A stretch of DNA of 64,000 bases from UBA11524 sp051883695 (GCA_051883695.1 JBJEUF010000163.1:1-64000); one strand, 5' to 3'. Shown: positions 9,036-19,000, counted from the stretch's first letter. Notes: a model not told the origin generated them from the sequence alone. A program made the numbers and translations.

Positions 9036-9063
9036 TCGCACGGTTGGCAGATGTCAGCCGTGC
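9031..9063 (+). repeat. 33-bp hairpin, right direct repeat flanking family 2 copy 1
   Basis: Second copy of the 33-bp hairpin at 8792-8824; its first 5 bp overlap the end of the five-hairpin element. The stem is GCACGGTTG/CAGCCGTGC, with one G:T pair. Confidence 0.85.
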
Positions 9064-9072
9064 GATTTCTCT

Positions 9073-9100
9073 TTGCAACGGGTGGATTGTATGGTATAAT
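9073..9100 (+). promoter_or_regulatory. Sigma-A-type promoter for the sugar-phosphate isomerase gene
   Basis: TTGCAA (9073-9078), a 16-nt spacer and TATAAT (9095-9100), 46 nt before the ATG at 9147. Confidence 0.7.
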
Positions 9101-9146
9101 GGGCAGCGGCCGGGCCAATCCCGGAAGGTAGCAATGGAGGAATGCC

Positions 9147-10004
9147 ATGCTGAAGATCGGAACGTGCGTAAAGGGACAGCGCTTGCTGGAGACGCTGCCT
9201 GCGGTGATCGACGCGGGCTTTGAGACGGTCGAGGTCTATTTTGACGCCGGGCTGCAGGGCGCCGATCTGAAGGCGCTGGCAGCCCGGGCCATGGAGATGA
9301 TCGCCGGACGGGTGACGGTATCCGCCGTGGGGATCTATGTCGATCCGCTGCATGACGATGCGCAGCGTGCCGAGGTGGAGCGGTGCATCGACTGCGCCGG
9401 GGAATTCGGCGCACCGGTGGTATCGACCTTCGCCGGAGCGGTGGAGGGCGCACCTGTCTTTGCGGCGATGGAGCGCTTCCGGGAGGTTTTCGGGGAGCTG
9501 ACCAGACGGGCGGAGGACCGCGGCGCGCGCATCGGCATCGAGAATGCGCATTGCAATGGGTTCTGGTATCGCGCGGTGAAGAATATCGGCTTCTGTCCGG
9601 GCGCATGGGAAATGATGTTCGACGCCGTGCCCAGCGCGGCTCTGGGGCTGACCTGGGAGCCGTCCCATCAGCTGGAGCAGTTCATCGACGTGTACGGGCA
9701 GCTGGAAGGCTGGACGCCGCGCATTGTGCATGTGCACGGCAAGGATGCGCAGATCGACCGGGAGCATGTCCGCAGGTACGGCGCGTGGTTCGGGCAGCAT
9801 TACTGTGACCATCGCTTCCCCGGCCTGGGGGACAGCGACTGGACGCGGATCATCACGCTGCTCATGCAGGGCGGATACAGCGGTGACATCACGATTGAGG
9901 GATATCACGACCCCGTGTTCCGCGGTGAGCGCGAGATGGAGGGCCAGATCAACGCCCTGCGCTATCTGACGGTATGCCGGGAAAAAGCGCTTGGGAACCT
10001 CTGA
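9147..10004 (+). CDS. Sugar-phosphate isomerase/epimerase, TIM-barrel (AP endonuclease 2 fold)
   Basis: A 285-residue protein of the xylose-isomerase-like TIM-barrel superfamily, which also includes IolE and IolI. The early barrel strands read MLKIGTCVKGQRLLETLPAV and GFETVEVYFDAGLQG. Likely metal ligands are in IGIENAH (about residue 134), LTWEPSH, IVHVHGKDAQ and ITIEGYHDP near the end. Members interconvert or dehydrate sugars and inosose-type substrates; the substrate cannot be predicted here. The start has GGAGG 7 nt upstream and a good promoter at 9073-9100. The last three codons and the TGA stop lie inside the left arm of a family 3 repeat, so the C-terminus has probably been set by repeat insertion. 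Confidence 0.8.
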   Translation: MLKIGTCVKGQRLLETLPAVIDAGFETVEVYFDAGLQGADLKALAARAMEMIAGRVTVSAVGIYVDPLHDDAQRAEVERCIDCAGEFGAPVVSTFAGAVEGAPVFAAMERFREVFGELTRRAEDRGARIGIENAHCNGFWYRAVKNIGFCPGAWEMMFDAVPSAALGLTWEPSHQLEQFIDVYGQLEGWTPRIVHVHGKDAQIDREHVRRYGAWFGQHYCDHRFPGLGDSDWTRIITLLMQGGYSGDITIEGYHDPVFRGEREMEGQINALRYLTVCREKALGNL

Positions 10005-10100
10005 ATAACTCGGCGGCACGCTGGCGGCGGAATTTCAGCCATCTGCTTCTTGCAGAAATTCCGCTCACCATCGCACCACCTCATTGATTCAGAGCTTCCC
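9993..10100 (+). repeat. TIR-bearing intergenic element, family 3, copy 1
   Basis: A 108-bp element with 14-bp terminal inverted repeats, GGGAACCTCTGAAT (9993-10006) and ATTCAGAGCTTCCC (10087-10100), one mismatch. The internal hairpin is GGCGGAATTTC/GAAATTCCGC. A longer copy is at 55112-55272. The TGA within its left arm is the stop codon of the preceding gene. Confidence 0.9.
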
Positions 10101-10126
10101 TTGAATGAAAACAGAGGGATGATGGT

Positions 10127-12016
10127 ATGCCGGATCTGGTTGTGATCGGCGGCGGCCACGCGGGCTGCGAAGCCGCGCTGGCGGCGGCCCGCATGGGTAT
10201 TGACACGCTGCTGCTGACCCTGAATATGGACGGAATCGCCCTGATGGCCTGCAATCCCGTGATTGGCGGCAGCGCGAAGGGGCATCTGGTGCGCGAGCTG
10301 GACGCGCTGGGCGGCGAGATGGGTCTCGCCATCGACGATACCTTCCTGCAGAGCCGGATGCTCAACACATCAAAGGGCCCGGCAGTACACGCCCTGCGCG
10401 CGCAGGCGGACAAGCAGGAGTACCAGAACCGGATGCGCACGGCGCTGATGTCGCAGGAGCGACTGACCGTCCGGCAGGGCGAGGCGGCCTCCATCGACGT
10501 GGAGAACGGGCGCGTCACGGCGGTGCATACCGCCACGGGGCAGCGGATTCCCTGCCGGGCGGCTATCGTGGCCAGCGGCGTGTATCTCCGCAGCAGCATC
10601 ATTATCGGCGAGAGCATCACACCCGGTGGCCCGCAGGGGCTGATGAGCGCGCCGCTGCTGTCATCAAGTCTGGAAAGCCTGGGCTTTCCCCTGCGGCGCT
10701 TCAAGACCGGCACCCCTGCGCGCATCGACGTGCGCTCCATCGACTTTGACGAGATGACGCCGCAGCCCGGGGACGAGCCGGTGGTGCCCTTCTCCTTCCT
10801 GACGGAGCGGACGCTGGTCAACACCCATCGGTGCTACCTGACGTGGACAACTCCCAGGACCCATGAAATCATACGGTCGAACCTGCACCGGGCGCCGCTG
10901 TATTCGGGAAAGATTCACGGCGTCGGCCCGCGCTACTGCCCGTCCATCGAGGACAAGATCGTCAGGTTTGCCGACAAGGAGCGCCATCAGGTGTTCCTGG
11001 AGCCGGAGGGCGCAAAGAGCCGCGAATGGTACGTGCAGGGCATGTCCACCAGCCTTCCGGAGGATGTGCAGTGGGAGATGTACCGAAGCATTCCCGGATT
11101 GCGCCGGGCGGAGCTGACCCGGCTGGCCTATGCCATCGAGTATGACTGCATTGACAGCCGCCGGCTGCGTCCGACGCTGGAAAGCCTGTCGGTGAAGGGA
11201 TTGTACTTCGCCGGGCAGATCAACGGCACCAGCGGCTATGAGGAAGCGGCCTGTCAGGGCCTGCTGGCGGGTATGAACGCGGCGTTGGGCATTCAGGGCC
11301 GGGAGCCGCTGGTGCTCACCCGGGATATGGCTTACATCGGCGTGCTGACCGATGACCTGACCACCAAGGGGACGGACGAGCCCTACCGCATGATGACGAG
11401 CCGCGCGGAGCACCGGCTGAAGCTGCGGCAGGACAACGCCGACCTGCGCCTGACCCGGATCGGGTATGCGCTGGGGCTTGCCGGTCGGGAGCGCATGGAG
11501 CGAACGGAGCGGAAGGAACGGGAGACGGAAAGGCTGCTGGGCCTGCTGCGGACGACGCGATATACGCCGGGCGCGGATCTGGACGCCTGGCTGACGGCCC
11601 ATGGGCAGCCCGAGGCTGCCGCCGGGGTCAGCGCGGAGGAGCTGCTGCGCAGGCCGGATATCCGCCTGAAGGATCTGTGCGAGCTGAGCGCGGAGATGGA
11701 CATCGCGGACGCCCAGGCGAAGGAGCAGGCTGAAATTGCGGTGAAGTACGCCGGATATCTGGACCGGCAGGACGCGCTGATCCGCCGCGCCCGGCAGATG
11801 GAGGAAACGCTGCTGCCGGAGGATCTGCCCTATGGGGAGGTCACGGGGCTGCGGATTGAGGCCCGCCAGAAGCTGGAACGGCAGAAGCCGCGCTCCCTGG
11901 CGGCGGCCGGCCGCATCCCCGGCGTATCGCCCGCGGATATCGCGGTGCTGATGGTCTGGCTGGAAAAGGAAAAATCAGGGAAACAATCAGAAACGAAAGA
12001 GGGCAACGGACGATGA
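10127..12016 (+). CDS. mnmG: tRNA uridine-5-carboxymethylaminomethyl modification enzyme MnmG (GidA)
   Basis: A 629-residue FAD-dependent protein, normal length for the family. The FAD-binding motif VVIGGGHAGCEAALAAARMG is at residues 5-24. Family signatures follow: MACNPVIGGSAKGHLVRELD, LNTSKGPAVHALRAQADK (with the Arg/Gln pocket), and the late GTDEPYRMMTSRAEHRLKLR. With MnmE it installs the cmnm5 group on U34 of several tRNAs. No mnmE, rsmG or jag gene is next to it, so the classic mnmE-mnmG-rsmG order is broken. The start ATG has GAGGGATG about 5 nt upstream. The TGA stop overlaps the next start (ATGA), so the EamA gene is translationally coupled. Confidence 0.97.
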   Translation: MPDLVVIGGGHAGCEAALAAARMGIDTLLLTLNMDGIALMACNPVIGGSAKGHLVRELDALGGEMGLAIDDTFLQSRMLNTSKGPAVHALRAQADKQEYQNRMRTALMSQERLTVRQGEAASIDVENGRVTAVHTATGQRIPCRAAIVASGVYLRSSIIIGESITPGGPQGLMSAPLLSSSLESLGFPLRRFKTGTPARIDVRSIDFDEMTPQPGDEPVVPFSFLTERTLVNTHRCYLTWTTPRTHEIIRSNLHRAPLYSGKIHGVGPRYCPSIEDKIVRFADKERHQVFLEPEGAKSREWYVQGMSTSLPEDVQWEMYRSIPGLRRAELTRLAYAIEYDCIDSRRLRPTLESLSVKGLYFAGQINGTSGYEEAACQGLLAGMNAALGIQGREPLVLTRDMAYIGVLTDDLTTKGTDEPYRMMTSRAEHRLKLRQDNADLRLTRIGYALGLAGRERMERTERKERETERLLGLLRTTRYTPGADLDAWLTAHGQPEAAAGVSAEELLRRPDIRLKDLCELSAEMDIADAQAKEQAEIAVKYAGYLDRQDALIRRARQMEETLLPEDLPYGEVTGLRIEARQKLERQKPRSLAAAGRIPGVSPADIAVLMVWLEKEKSGKQSETKEGNGR

Positions 12017-12945
12017 ATCCTTCCTTCCTGCTGGTACTGCTGGGCGTGGTGATGGTGTCCTACTCCGGGCCGCTGGTGAAGCTCGGCCTGGCGCAGGGCG
12101 CGAATCCCGTGACCATTGCGCTGATGCGCATGGCGATTTCTGCGCTGCTCCTGCTGCCGCTGCTCTTTGTGCGGCGCAAGGGTCAGGCGGAAGCACCGGT
12201 CAGGAGCCTCCTGCGGATGACGCGGAAGCAGTGGCTGTGGAGCGTCGCGGCCAGCGTGTGCCTGGCGCTGCACTATCTGACGTGGATGACCTCGCTGGAT
12301 GAAACCTCGACGTTCGCGTCGGTGGCGCTGGTGTGCACGCAGCCGCTGTTTGTGGCGGCGCTGTCCGGGCTGGTGCTGAAGGAAAGGATGCCCCGGGCGG
12401 CTGTTCCCGGCGCGGCGGTGGCGGTGCTCGGCGCGCTGCTGATTGCAGCAAACGGTCTGGGCAGCAGCCATGCGGGGGATCTGTCCGGCGCGCTGCTGGC
12501 GCTTCTGGGCGCGGTGATGATGGCGGGACACTGGCTGTGCAACCGCTATGCGCGGCGCACGGTGGAGGCGCTGCCCTTCATGGTGCTGCTCTACGGGCAG
12601 ACGGCGCTGCTGCTGGCGCTGACGCTGCCCTTCATGGGCGGCTTCCGGTTGACAGGTTCATCGCTGCTGTGCGTGACGGGGCTGGCGTTGGGCTGCACGC
12701 TGCTGGGGCATTCGGTGTTTACGCTGGCTCTGGGCAAGGTGAGCGCGACGGTGGTGAGCTTCGCGCTGCTGGGCGAGCCGGTGGGGGCGATGATCTGGGG
12801 CATCCTGTTCCTGAACGACGTGCCGGAACCGCTGGTGATCGCCGGCGGCCTGGTGATCGTGGCCGGTCTGGCGCTGTACCTGATGGGCAGTGCAGGGGTG
12901 CTGGGCAGGAAGCGCGCCCCCCTTCCCAAATCGCAGAAACTATGA
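12013..12945 (+). CDS. EamA-family (DMT superfamily) transporter
   Basis: A 310-residue integral membrane protein with about ten hydrophobic helices arranged as two EamA repeats. Repeat one runs from SFLLVLLGVVMVSYSGPLVK to about residue 148; repeat two from LLALLGAVMMAGHWLCNRYA to about 297. The second repeat carries the GEPVGAMIWGILFLNDVPEP pattern typical of the family. Members export amino acids, nucleotides or other metabolites; the substrate is unknown. It overlaps mnmG by 4 bp, so it is probably co-transcribed and translationally coupled, although the two functions have no obvious link. Confidence 0.9.
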   Translation: MNPSFLLVLLGVVMVSYSGPLVKLGLAQGANPVTIALMRMAISALLLLPLLFVRRKGQAEAPVRSLLRMTRKQWLWSVAASVCLALHYLTWMTSLDETSTFASVALVCTQPLFVAALSGLVLKERMPRAAVPGAAVAVLGALLIAANGLGSSHAGDLSGALLALLGAVMMAGHWLCNRYARRTVEALPFMVLLYGQTALLLALTLPFMGGFRLTGSSLLCVTGLALGCTLLGHSVFTLALGKVSATVVSFALLGEPVGAMIWGILFLNDVPEPLVIAGGLVIVAGLALYLMGSAGVLGRKRAPLPKSQKL

Positions 12946-12986
12946 TACACTATGAAAAGCATTGATGAACAAGGAGGGATCCTCCC

Positions 12987-13901
12987 ATGGCGGATAAGGA
13001 AAAGAAGGGCCTGTTTGCGCGGCTTCGCGACGGTCTGTCCAAGACCCGCGATGTCCTGACCGGCCGCGTGGATACGCTGGTCAGGGAAACCCGCAGGATC
13101 GACGAGGCGTTTTATGAGGAGCTGGAGGATATCCTGATCCTCTCGGACTGCGGCATGAAGGCGACCATGGCGATCATGGACGAGCTGCGCGCCCGGGTGG
13201 AGCGGGACAAGGTGAAGGACGCGGAGACCGCGAAGAACATGCTCAAGCAGATCATGATTGAGCAGATGGACATCCCGCGCCCGCCGCTGAGGTGGCCGAT
13301 GGTGATGCTGGTGGTCGGCGTGAACGGCGTGGGCAAGACGACCACGATCGGCAAGCTGGCGCTGCGCTTCCAGGACATCGGACGGCGGATCATCCTGTGC
13401 GCGGGCGACACCTTCCGTGCGGCGGCGGCGGAGCAGCTGACCGTGTGGGCGGAGCGCGCGCGGGTGCCGATCGTCAAGCATGGCGAGGGCGCTGATCCTG
13501 CGGCGGTGGTGTTTGACGGCGTGAAGTCCGCCAAGGCGCAGGGCGCTGACTTGCTGATCGTGGATACCGCAGGCAGGCTGCACAACAAGAAGAACCTGAT
13601 GGACGAGCTGAACAAGATGCGCCGCGTGATCGACCGGGAATACCCCGAGGCGGATGTGCGCTGCATCCTTGTGCTGGACGCGACGACGGGGCAGAACGGC
13701 CTGGCGCAGGCAAGGGCGTTCAAGGAGGTCTGCGAGATCGGCGGCATCATCCTCACCAAGCTGGACGGCACCGCCAAGGGCGGCATCGCGCTGGCGATCC
13801 GTCAGGAGCTGAATGTCCCGGTGTGGTACATCGGCGTGGGCGAGGGCATTGAGGATCTGCAGCCCTTCAACGCAAGGGACTTCATCGAGGCGCTTTTCTG
13901 A
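12987..13901 (+). CDS. ftsY: Signal recognition particle receptor FtsY
   Basis: A 304-residue SRP-type GTPase that docks the SRP-ribosome complex at the membrane. The helical N domain covers about residues 1-90. The G domain has GVNGVGKTTTIGKLALRF (P-loop, about residue 112), DTFRAAAAEQL, DTAGRLHNKKNLMDEL and TKLDGTAKGG. It is the short form: the acidic N-terminal A domain found in Escherichia coli FtsY is absent, as is normal in Bacillota. The start ATG follows AAGGAGGGATCCTCCC, giving a strong but slightly distant ribosome site. The partner ffh is not in the window. The next gene follows after 64 nt. Confidence 0.97.
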   Translation: MADKEKKGLFARLRDGLSKTRDVLTGRVDTLVRETRRIDEAFYEELEDILILSDCGMKATMAIMDELRARVERDKVKDAETAKNMLKQIMIEQMDIPRPPLRWPMVMLVVGVNGVGKTTTIGKLALRFQDIGRRIILCAGDTFRAAAAEQLTVWAERARVPIVKHGEGADPAAVVFDGVKSAKAQGADLLIVDTAGRLHNKKNLMDELNKMRRVIDREYPEADVRCILVLDATTGQNGLAQARAFKEVCEIGGIILTKLDGTAKGGIALAIRQELNVPVWYIGVGEGIEDLQPFNARDFIEALF

Positions 13902-13965
13902 ACATCACATAATCCCGCTCCTCCGCGCGTAGGATCAATGGGCATCCTGCCCGGAGGAACGGCGC

Positions 13966-15033
13966 GTGAAGGACATCACATGGGCAGCCTGCCTGCGTCT
14001 GGGCGTGACGGCGGCTGCGGTTTATCTGATCTGTGCGGGGCGGGATACGCTGGGGGCGCTGATCGCCGCGATATCGCCTCTGCTGCTGGGCGGGGGCGTT
14101 GCGTGCATTGTCAACATTCCCATGAGCGCGCTGGAGCGGCGGCTCTTTCCCCGGGGCAGCCGGATCGGGCGCTGGGTGTGCCTGACGGCTTCGCTGGCTG
14201 GAACCGTGGCATCTGCGGCGTGGCTGGCGGGGGTGATCCTGCCGGAGCTGGTGCAGTGCGCCGCGCTGCTGGCTGGAGAATTGCCGGGGCTCCTGGGTTC
14301 CCTTGCCGCGTGGCTGGAGGATACCGGCGCGGCGGTGTGGCTGAAAACGGTCGGCTTGCCCGATGGGCGGGCGCTCCTGCAGCAGGGACTGTCGCTGATG
14401 CTGGACAGGGCGGACGATGTGCTCAGGAGCACCGCGGAGCTGCTGACCGCGCTGACCACCGGTGCGGCGAATGCGGCGCTGGCGCTGGTTTTCGCGGCGT
14501 ACATGCTGGCGGGCAAGGAACGCCTTGGCCTGCAGCTGACGCGGCTGACAGGGCGGCTGCTGGGCGATGCGGTGCTTGCGGGCATCCGGCGGGCGCTGGG
14601 TGCGCTGCACGGGTCGTTCTGCGTGTATGTGAAAGGGCAGTGCATCGAGGCGCTGCTGCTGGGTTGCCTGTGCCTGCTGGGCATGGTGCTGCTCAGGCTG
14701 CCGCAGGCGCTGATGATCTCCGCCCTCGCAGGCGCGATGGCGCTGATTCCGCTGGCGGGCCCGGCGATTGCGGCACTGGCCGGCGCGGCGCTGCTGGCGC
14801 CCTGCGGAAGCGGCGCGGCATTGAAATTTGTGGTATTCTTTCTGATCCTGCAGCAGGTGGAGAGCAACCTGATCGCGCCGCGCATCGTGGGCGGAACCCT
14901 TGGGCTTTCGCCGGTCTGGATGCTCAGCGCGCTGCTGCTGGGCGGCGGCCTGTTCGGGCTGGCAGGCGTGGTGCTGGCTGTGCCCGTGGCGGCGGCGGCA
15001 AGGAAGCTGCTGTGCGGGGAAAACGCGCCGTAG
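13966..15033 (+). CDS. AI-2E family (PerM/YtvI-type) transporter
   Basis: A 355-residue polytopic membrane protein. N-terminal helices include LGALIAAISPLLLGGGVACI and GTVASAAWLAGVILPELVQ. A hydrophilic segment follows (about residues 110-160), then the conserved C-terminal block with the PQALMISALAGAMALIPLAG and QQVESNLIAPRIVGGTLGLS motifs characteristic of the AI-2E/UPF0118 family. Despite the name, members include sporulation and Na+/Li+ antiporter-like proteins. The start is GTG at 13966, chosen because GGAGG lies 8 nt before it. A longer reading in another frame across the same interval is a shadow. The gene sits between ftsY and the TrmH-family gene. Confidence 0.88.
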   Translation: MKDITWAACLRLGVTAAAVYLICAGRDTLGALIAAISPLLLGGGVACIVNIPMSALERRLFPRGSRIGRWVCLTASLAGTVASAAWLAGVILPELVQCAALLAGELPGLLGSLAAWLEDTGAAVWLKTVGLPDGRALLQQGLSLMLDRADDVLRSTAELLTALTTGAANAALALVFAAYMLAGKERLGLQLTRLTGRLLGDAVLAGIRRALGALHGSFCVYVKGQCIEALLLGCLCLLGMVLLRLPQALMISALAGAMALIPLAGPAIAALAGAALLAPCGSGAALKFVVFFLILQQVESNLIAPRIVGGTLGLSPVWMLSALLLGGGLFGLAGVVLAVPVAAAARKLLCGENAP

Positions 15034-15074
15034 CCCACAATCATCCCTGACGAAATCCGCTTGGAGGTGGCATG

Positions 15075-15806
15075 ATGCCGTCCCTGTCTCCCTATCGGTC
15101 CGACCTTGATTATGCCTACGCGCCGGGGATGTTTCCGGCGATGGAATGCCTGCTGCACCGGCCGGAGTGCGCCCGGCGCGTGCTGCTGCACACGAAATCT
15201 GCCGGAACGGAGGGCGCGCAGCGTCTGACGGAGCTGGCGGAGAAGCTGCACGTCCGCGTGGAGGAGGCAGACCGGGCCCTGGCACGCATCTCCGGCAAGG
15301 AGAACTGCTTTGCGGCGGCGGTGTTTGAGAAGTTCGACGATCCGCTGCAGGCGGACAGGCCCCATGTGGTGCTGCACAACCCGTCGGACTGCGGCAATGT
15401 GGGCACGATTCTGCGCACGGCGCTGGGCTTTGGCGTGGAGGATGTGGCGCTGGTGCGCCCGTGCGTGGACGTGTTTGATCCGCGGGTGGTGCGCGCGAGC
15501 ATGGGCAGCATGTTCCAGCTGCGGATACGGACGTATGAAACCTTCGAGGCGTATGAGCGGGAGCATCCGGGGCGGATGCTGTATCCCTTCATGCTGGATG
15601 GGTCGCGGAGCCTGCCGGACGTGATTGCGCAGGGTGTGCCGGAGAGGTGGACGCTGGTGTTCGGGAACGAGGGCAGCGGATTGCCGGCGGAGTTTGCGCA
15701 CAAGGGCCAGCCGGTGCGGATCCCGAGCAATGAGCGGATCGATTCGCTGAATCTCTCCGTCGCCGCGGCGCTGGGCATCTACAGCTTTACGCGGGAAGCC
15801 AAATAG
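15075..15806 (+). CDS. TrmH/SpoU-family RNA 2'-O-methyltransferase
   Basis: A 243-residue SPOUT methyltransferase. The N-terminal ~95 residues look like the substrate-binding extension. The catalytic knot domain has three SpoU motifs: HVVLHNPSDCGNVGTILRTA (motif 1, about residue 98), WTLVFGNEGSGLP (motif 2) and VRIPSNERIDSLNLSVAAAL (motif 3). The family methylates ribose 2'-OH groups in rRNA or tRNA using S-adenosylmethionine; the target nucleotide is not predictable. Adjacent ATGs at 15072 and 15075 are both possible; GGAGG is 7 nt before the second. The final ~65 bp before the family 1 repeat contain only short hairpins. Confidence 0.9.
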   Translation: MPSLSPYRSDLDYAYAPGMFPAMECLLHRPECARRVLLHTKSAGTEGAQRLTELAEKLHVRVEEADRALARISGKENCFAAAVFEKFDDPLQADRPHVVLHNPSDCGNVGTILRTALGFGVEDVALVRPCVDVFDPRVVRASMGSMFQLRIRTYETFEAYEREHPGRMLYPFMLDGSRSLPDVIAQGVPERWTLVFGNEGSGLPAEFAHKGQPVRIPSNERIDSLNLSVAAALGIYSFTREAK

Positions 15807-15870
15807 AAGCATCATCATATGCATGCATCAGCCAGGGACGGTACAAAAGCCGTCCCTGTAAGTCACTGTG

Positions 15871-16046
15871 ATACTAATTCTCCATAAAAATGTTACATTC
15901 AAAAATGTTACATTCGCGCAGCGCCTTTTCCGCTCTGGCTTTGCTTCGTTCCGCTGGGCGTACTTCCAGTACGCCTCGCTTCACTCAGCTTTGCCAGAAC
16001 GAAAAAATCGCTGCGCTCGGTGCAACATTTTCACGAGAATTCGTAT
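15871..16046 (+). repeat. Palindromic intergenic element, family 1, copy 2
   Basis: A 176-bp copy with outer arms ATACTAATTCTC (15871-15882) and GAGAATTCGTAT (16035-16046). It carries a 15-bp internal tandem duplication, AAAAATGTTACATTC, at 15886-15900 and 15901-15915. The element ends one base before the polC ribosome binding site, and its end provides an outward TATAAA. Confidence 0.9.
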
Positions 16047-16061
16047 AAAGGAGGATGTTCC

Positions 16062-19000
16062 ATGAGCTACGAGGATCTGCTGGGGCAAATCTACGCGGAG
16101 CTGCCGCACCTCAGGGGTGCTCTGTCCGCGCCGCGCGTGGTGTATGTCCGGGCGCAGGGCAAGGTGTATATCACCTTTGAATCCAGCGTGCTGGTGGAGG
16201 AGGCCTCCTTCCTGCGGATGGAGCGGCTCCTGCGCCGGGTGTTCCCGCAGAAGCCGCTGGCGCTGCGCGTCGTGTCGCCGGGGCTCAGGGACGATTTCAT
16301 GGACAATATCAGCGCGTACAAGCCCGTGCTGACGGACTTCCTCAAGCGCAACTATCCCGCGTCCGTCTCGTGGATGGATCAGATAGACTGGCGCTGTGTG
16401 GACGATCGCATCACCCTCACCTTCCCGGACGCGTTCTCGATGGCGTATATGGCCAGGCAGAATGTCGCGGCTCGCCTGTCACAGGCGGTGAAGGATATCT
16501 TCTCGGTTGACCTGAAGGTGGAGCTGGCTGTCGCGGGCGATCAGGAGCGGCGGCTGCAGGAGCTCCGCGAGGAGCGGGAGAAGGCGCAAGGAACGGCCTA
16601 TACCGCCGCTGAGCTGGCGGAACGCTACGGCTACACCGTATCCGAGCCGAAGACAGAGCCGGCGAAGAAGGAGCGCAAGCCCCGGGAAAAGAAATCCGAT
16701 GCGGAGCGTGCCGAGGAAGCCGCAAGGGCTGCCGCCATCGCCGCGGCGGAGGAGGCGAAGAAGAAGGACGAGCTCGTCACGCCTACCATGACCGATACCG
16801 CCATCGGCAAGCCCATCATCGGCCGCGCCATCGCGGACAGGCCCATCGAGATGAAGGAGCTGACCGCCGACGCGGGGCTGGTGGTTGTGCAGGGCGACAT
16901 CTTCAAGCTGGAAACGAAGGAATTGAAGGGCGGTGAGATGCTGCTGGTCACCTTCGCCGTCACCGACTACACCTCGTCCATCCTTTGCAAGAGCTTCTTC
17001 CGCTTCCGCCGGAATCAGTTCGGGCGCAGGCGGGAGGAAAGCGAACCGCTGCCGCCCATCACGCCCGAGGAGCGCAAGGCCGTCATGGACAAGGTGGAGC
17101 AGATCAAGCTCGGCATGAACGTGAAGCTTCGCGGCGAGTGCATGTATGACAATTTCGCCCGGGAGCTGTCCATCTCCGTGCGGGATATGGTGCCCATGGA
17201 GCGCATCGAGCGCGAGGATACGGCGGAGGAAAAGCGCATCGAGCTGCACATGCACACCAACATGTCCACCATGGACGCGATGACCCCGGCGGGCGACCTC
17301 ATCAAGCGCGCCATCAAATGGGGGCATCCGGCGGTGGCGATTACCGACCATGGCGTGGTGCAGGCCTTCCCGGCGGCCTTCAACGCCGTGAAGAAGCAAC
17401 CCATCAAGCTCATTCCCGGCTGCGAGGGCTACATGATCGACGAAAAGGCGGTTGTGCAGAATCCCGACGGCCGCTCGCTGGACGATCCGATCATCGTGCT
17501 GGACTTTGAGTCCACGGGCCTGAATACCGCCGTCGACCGCGTGATTGAAATCGGCGCGGTGAAGCTGGTGGGCGGTACGGTGGTGGATTCCCTGTCCCTG
17601 CTGGTGAATCCGAAAATGCCGCTGAAGGAGAAGATCGTCAGCCTGACGGGAATTACCGACATGATGCTGGCGGACAAGGAAACGGCGGAAACGGCGATCC
17701 CCAGGCTGATGGACTTCATCGGGGATGCGCCCATCGCGGCCCATAACGCCGCCTTTGACGCATCGCTCCTGAAGGCGGAGCTGAAACGGCTGGGCCGCAG
17801 CTTCGGCGCGCCCGTGCTGGATACCCTGACCCTTGCCCGGAAGATGTTCCCGGACATGAAGTCCTTCAAGCTGGCCAGCGTCTGCAAGCAGCTGCAGGTG
17901 TCGCTGAAAAACGCGCACCGCGCCGTGCATGACGCGACTGCCACTGCCCTGTGCCTGGCCAAGATGCTCAGGCAGCTGCAGGAGGAGCAGGGGCTCAAAA
18001 CTGTGGCTGACCTCAATACCCTCAAGGGCGGCGCGATCGGCGAGAGCTACCATGTGATTATCCTCGTCAGGACGCAGGACGGTCTGGTGAATCTGAACCG
18101 TCTGGTCACCCTCAGCCATCTGGATTACTTCCGCCGCAGGCCCCATATGCCCAAGAGCGAGATCCAGCGCCTGCGGGAGGGCCTCATCATCGGCAGCGCC
18201 TGTGAGGCCGGAGAGCTGTTCCAGGCGGTGCTGGCCAACGAGCCCTGGGAGAAGCTGAAGGAAATCGCTTCCTGGTACGACTATCTGGAGATTCAGCCCA
18301 TCGGCAACAATGATTTCATGGTGCGCGAGGGCCGCGTTCCGGACGAGGAGGGCCTGCGCGACCTCAACCGGGTGATTGTCAGGCTCGGCGAGGAACTGAA
18401 CATCCCCGTCGTGGCGACGGGCGACGTGCACTTCCTTGATCCGCACCACGCGAAGAACCGTGCCATCATTCAGGCCGGTATGGGCTTTGACGATGCGGAC
18501 AATCAGGCGCCGCTGTACTTCAAGACCACCAATGAGATGCTGGAGGAGTTCGCCTACCTCGGGCCGGAGAAATGCCATGAGGTCGTGATCGACAACCCGC
18601 GAAAAATTGCCGATCAGGTGGAGAAGCTGCAGCTCTTCCCCATTCATCCCAAGGGCGAGGACACCTTCCAGCCCCTGTGGGAGGACGCGGCGGACAATAT
18701 TCAGAATATGACCTGGAGCCGCGCAAAGGAGATGTACGGCGAGGAGCTGCCGGAAATTGTCACGGCGCGCATCGAGAAGGAGCTCAAGTCCATCATCGGC
18801 TACGGCTTTGCGACGCTGTACAACATCGCCCAGAAGCTGGTGAAGAAGTCCAACGACGACGGCTATCTGGTGGGCTCCCGAGGCTCGGTGGGCTCCTCCT
18901 TTGTGGCGCATATGTGCGGCATCACGGAGGTCAACGCGCTGCCGCCGCATTACCGCTGCACCCATTGCCGCAAGGGCTTCTTCGACGTGGACAAAAGCAC

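Noticed and set aside
13938..15050. A plus-strand frame slightly longer than the AI-2E transporter, in another phase
   Set aside because: It lacks membrane helices and family motifs; the 13966 GTG frame has them and a GGAGG at the right distance.
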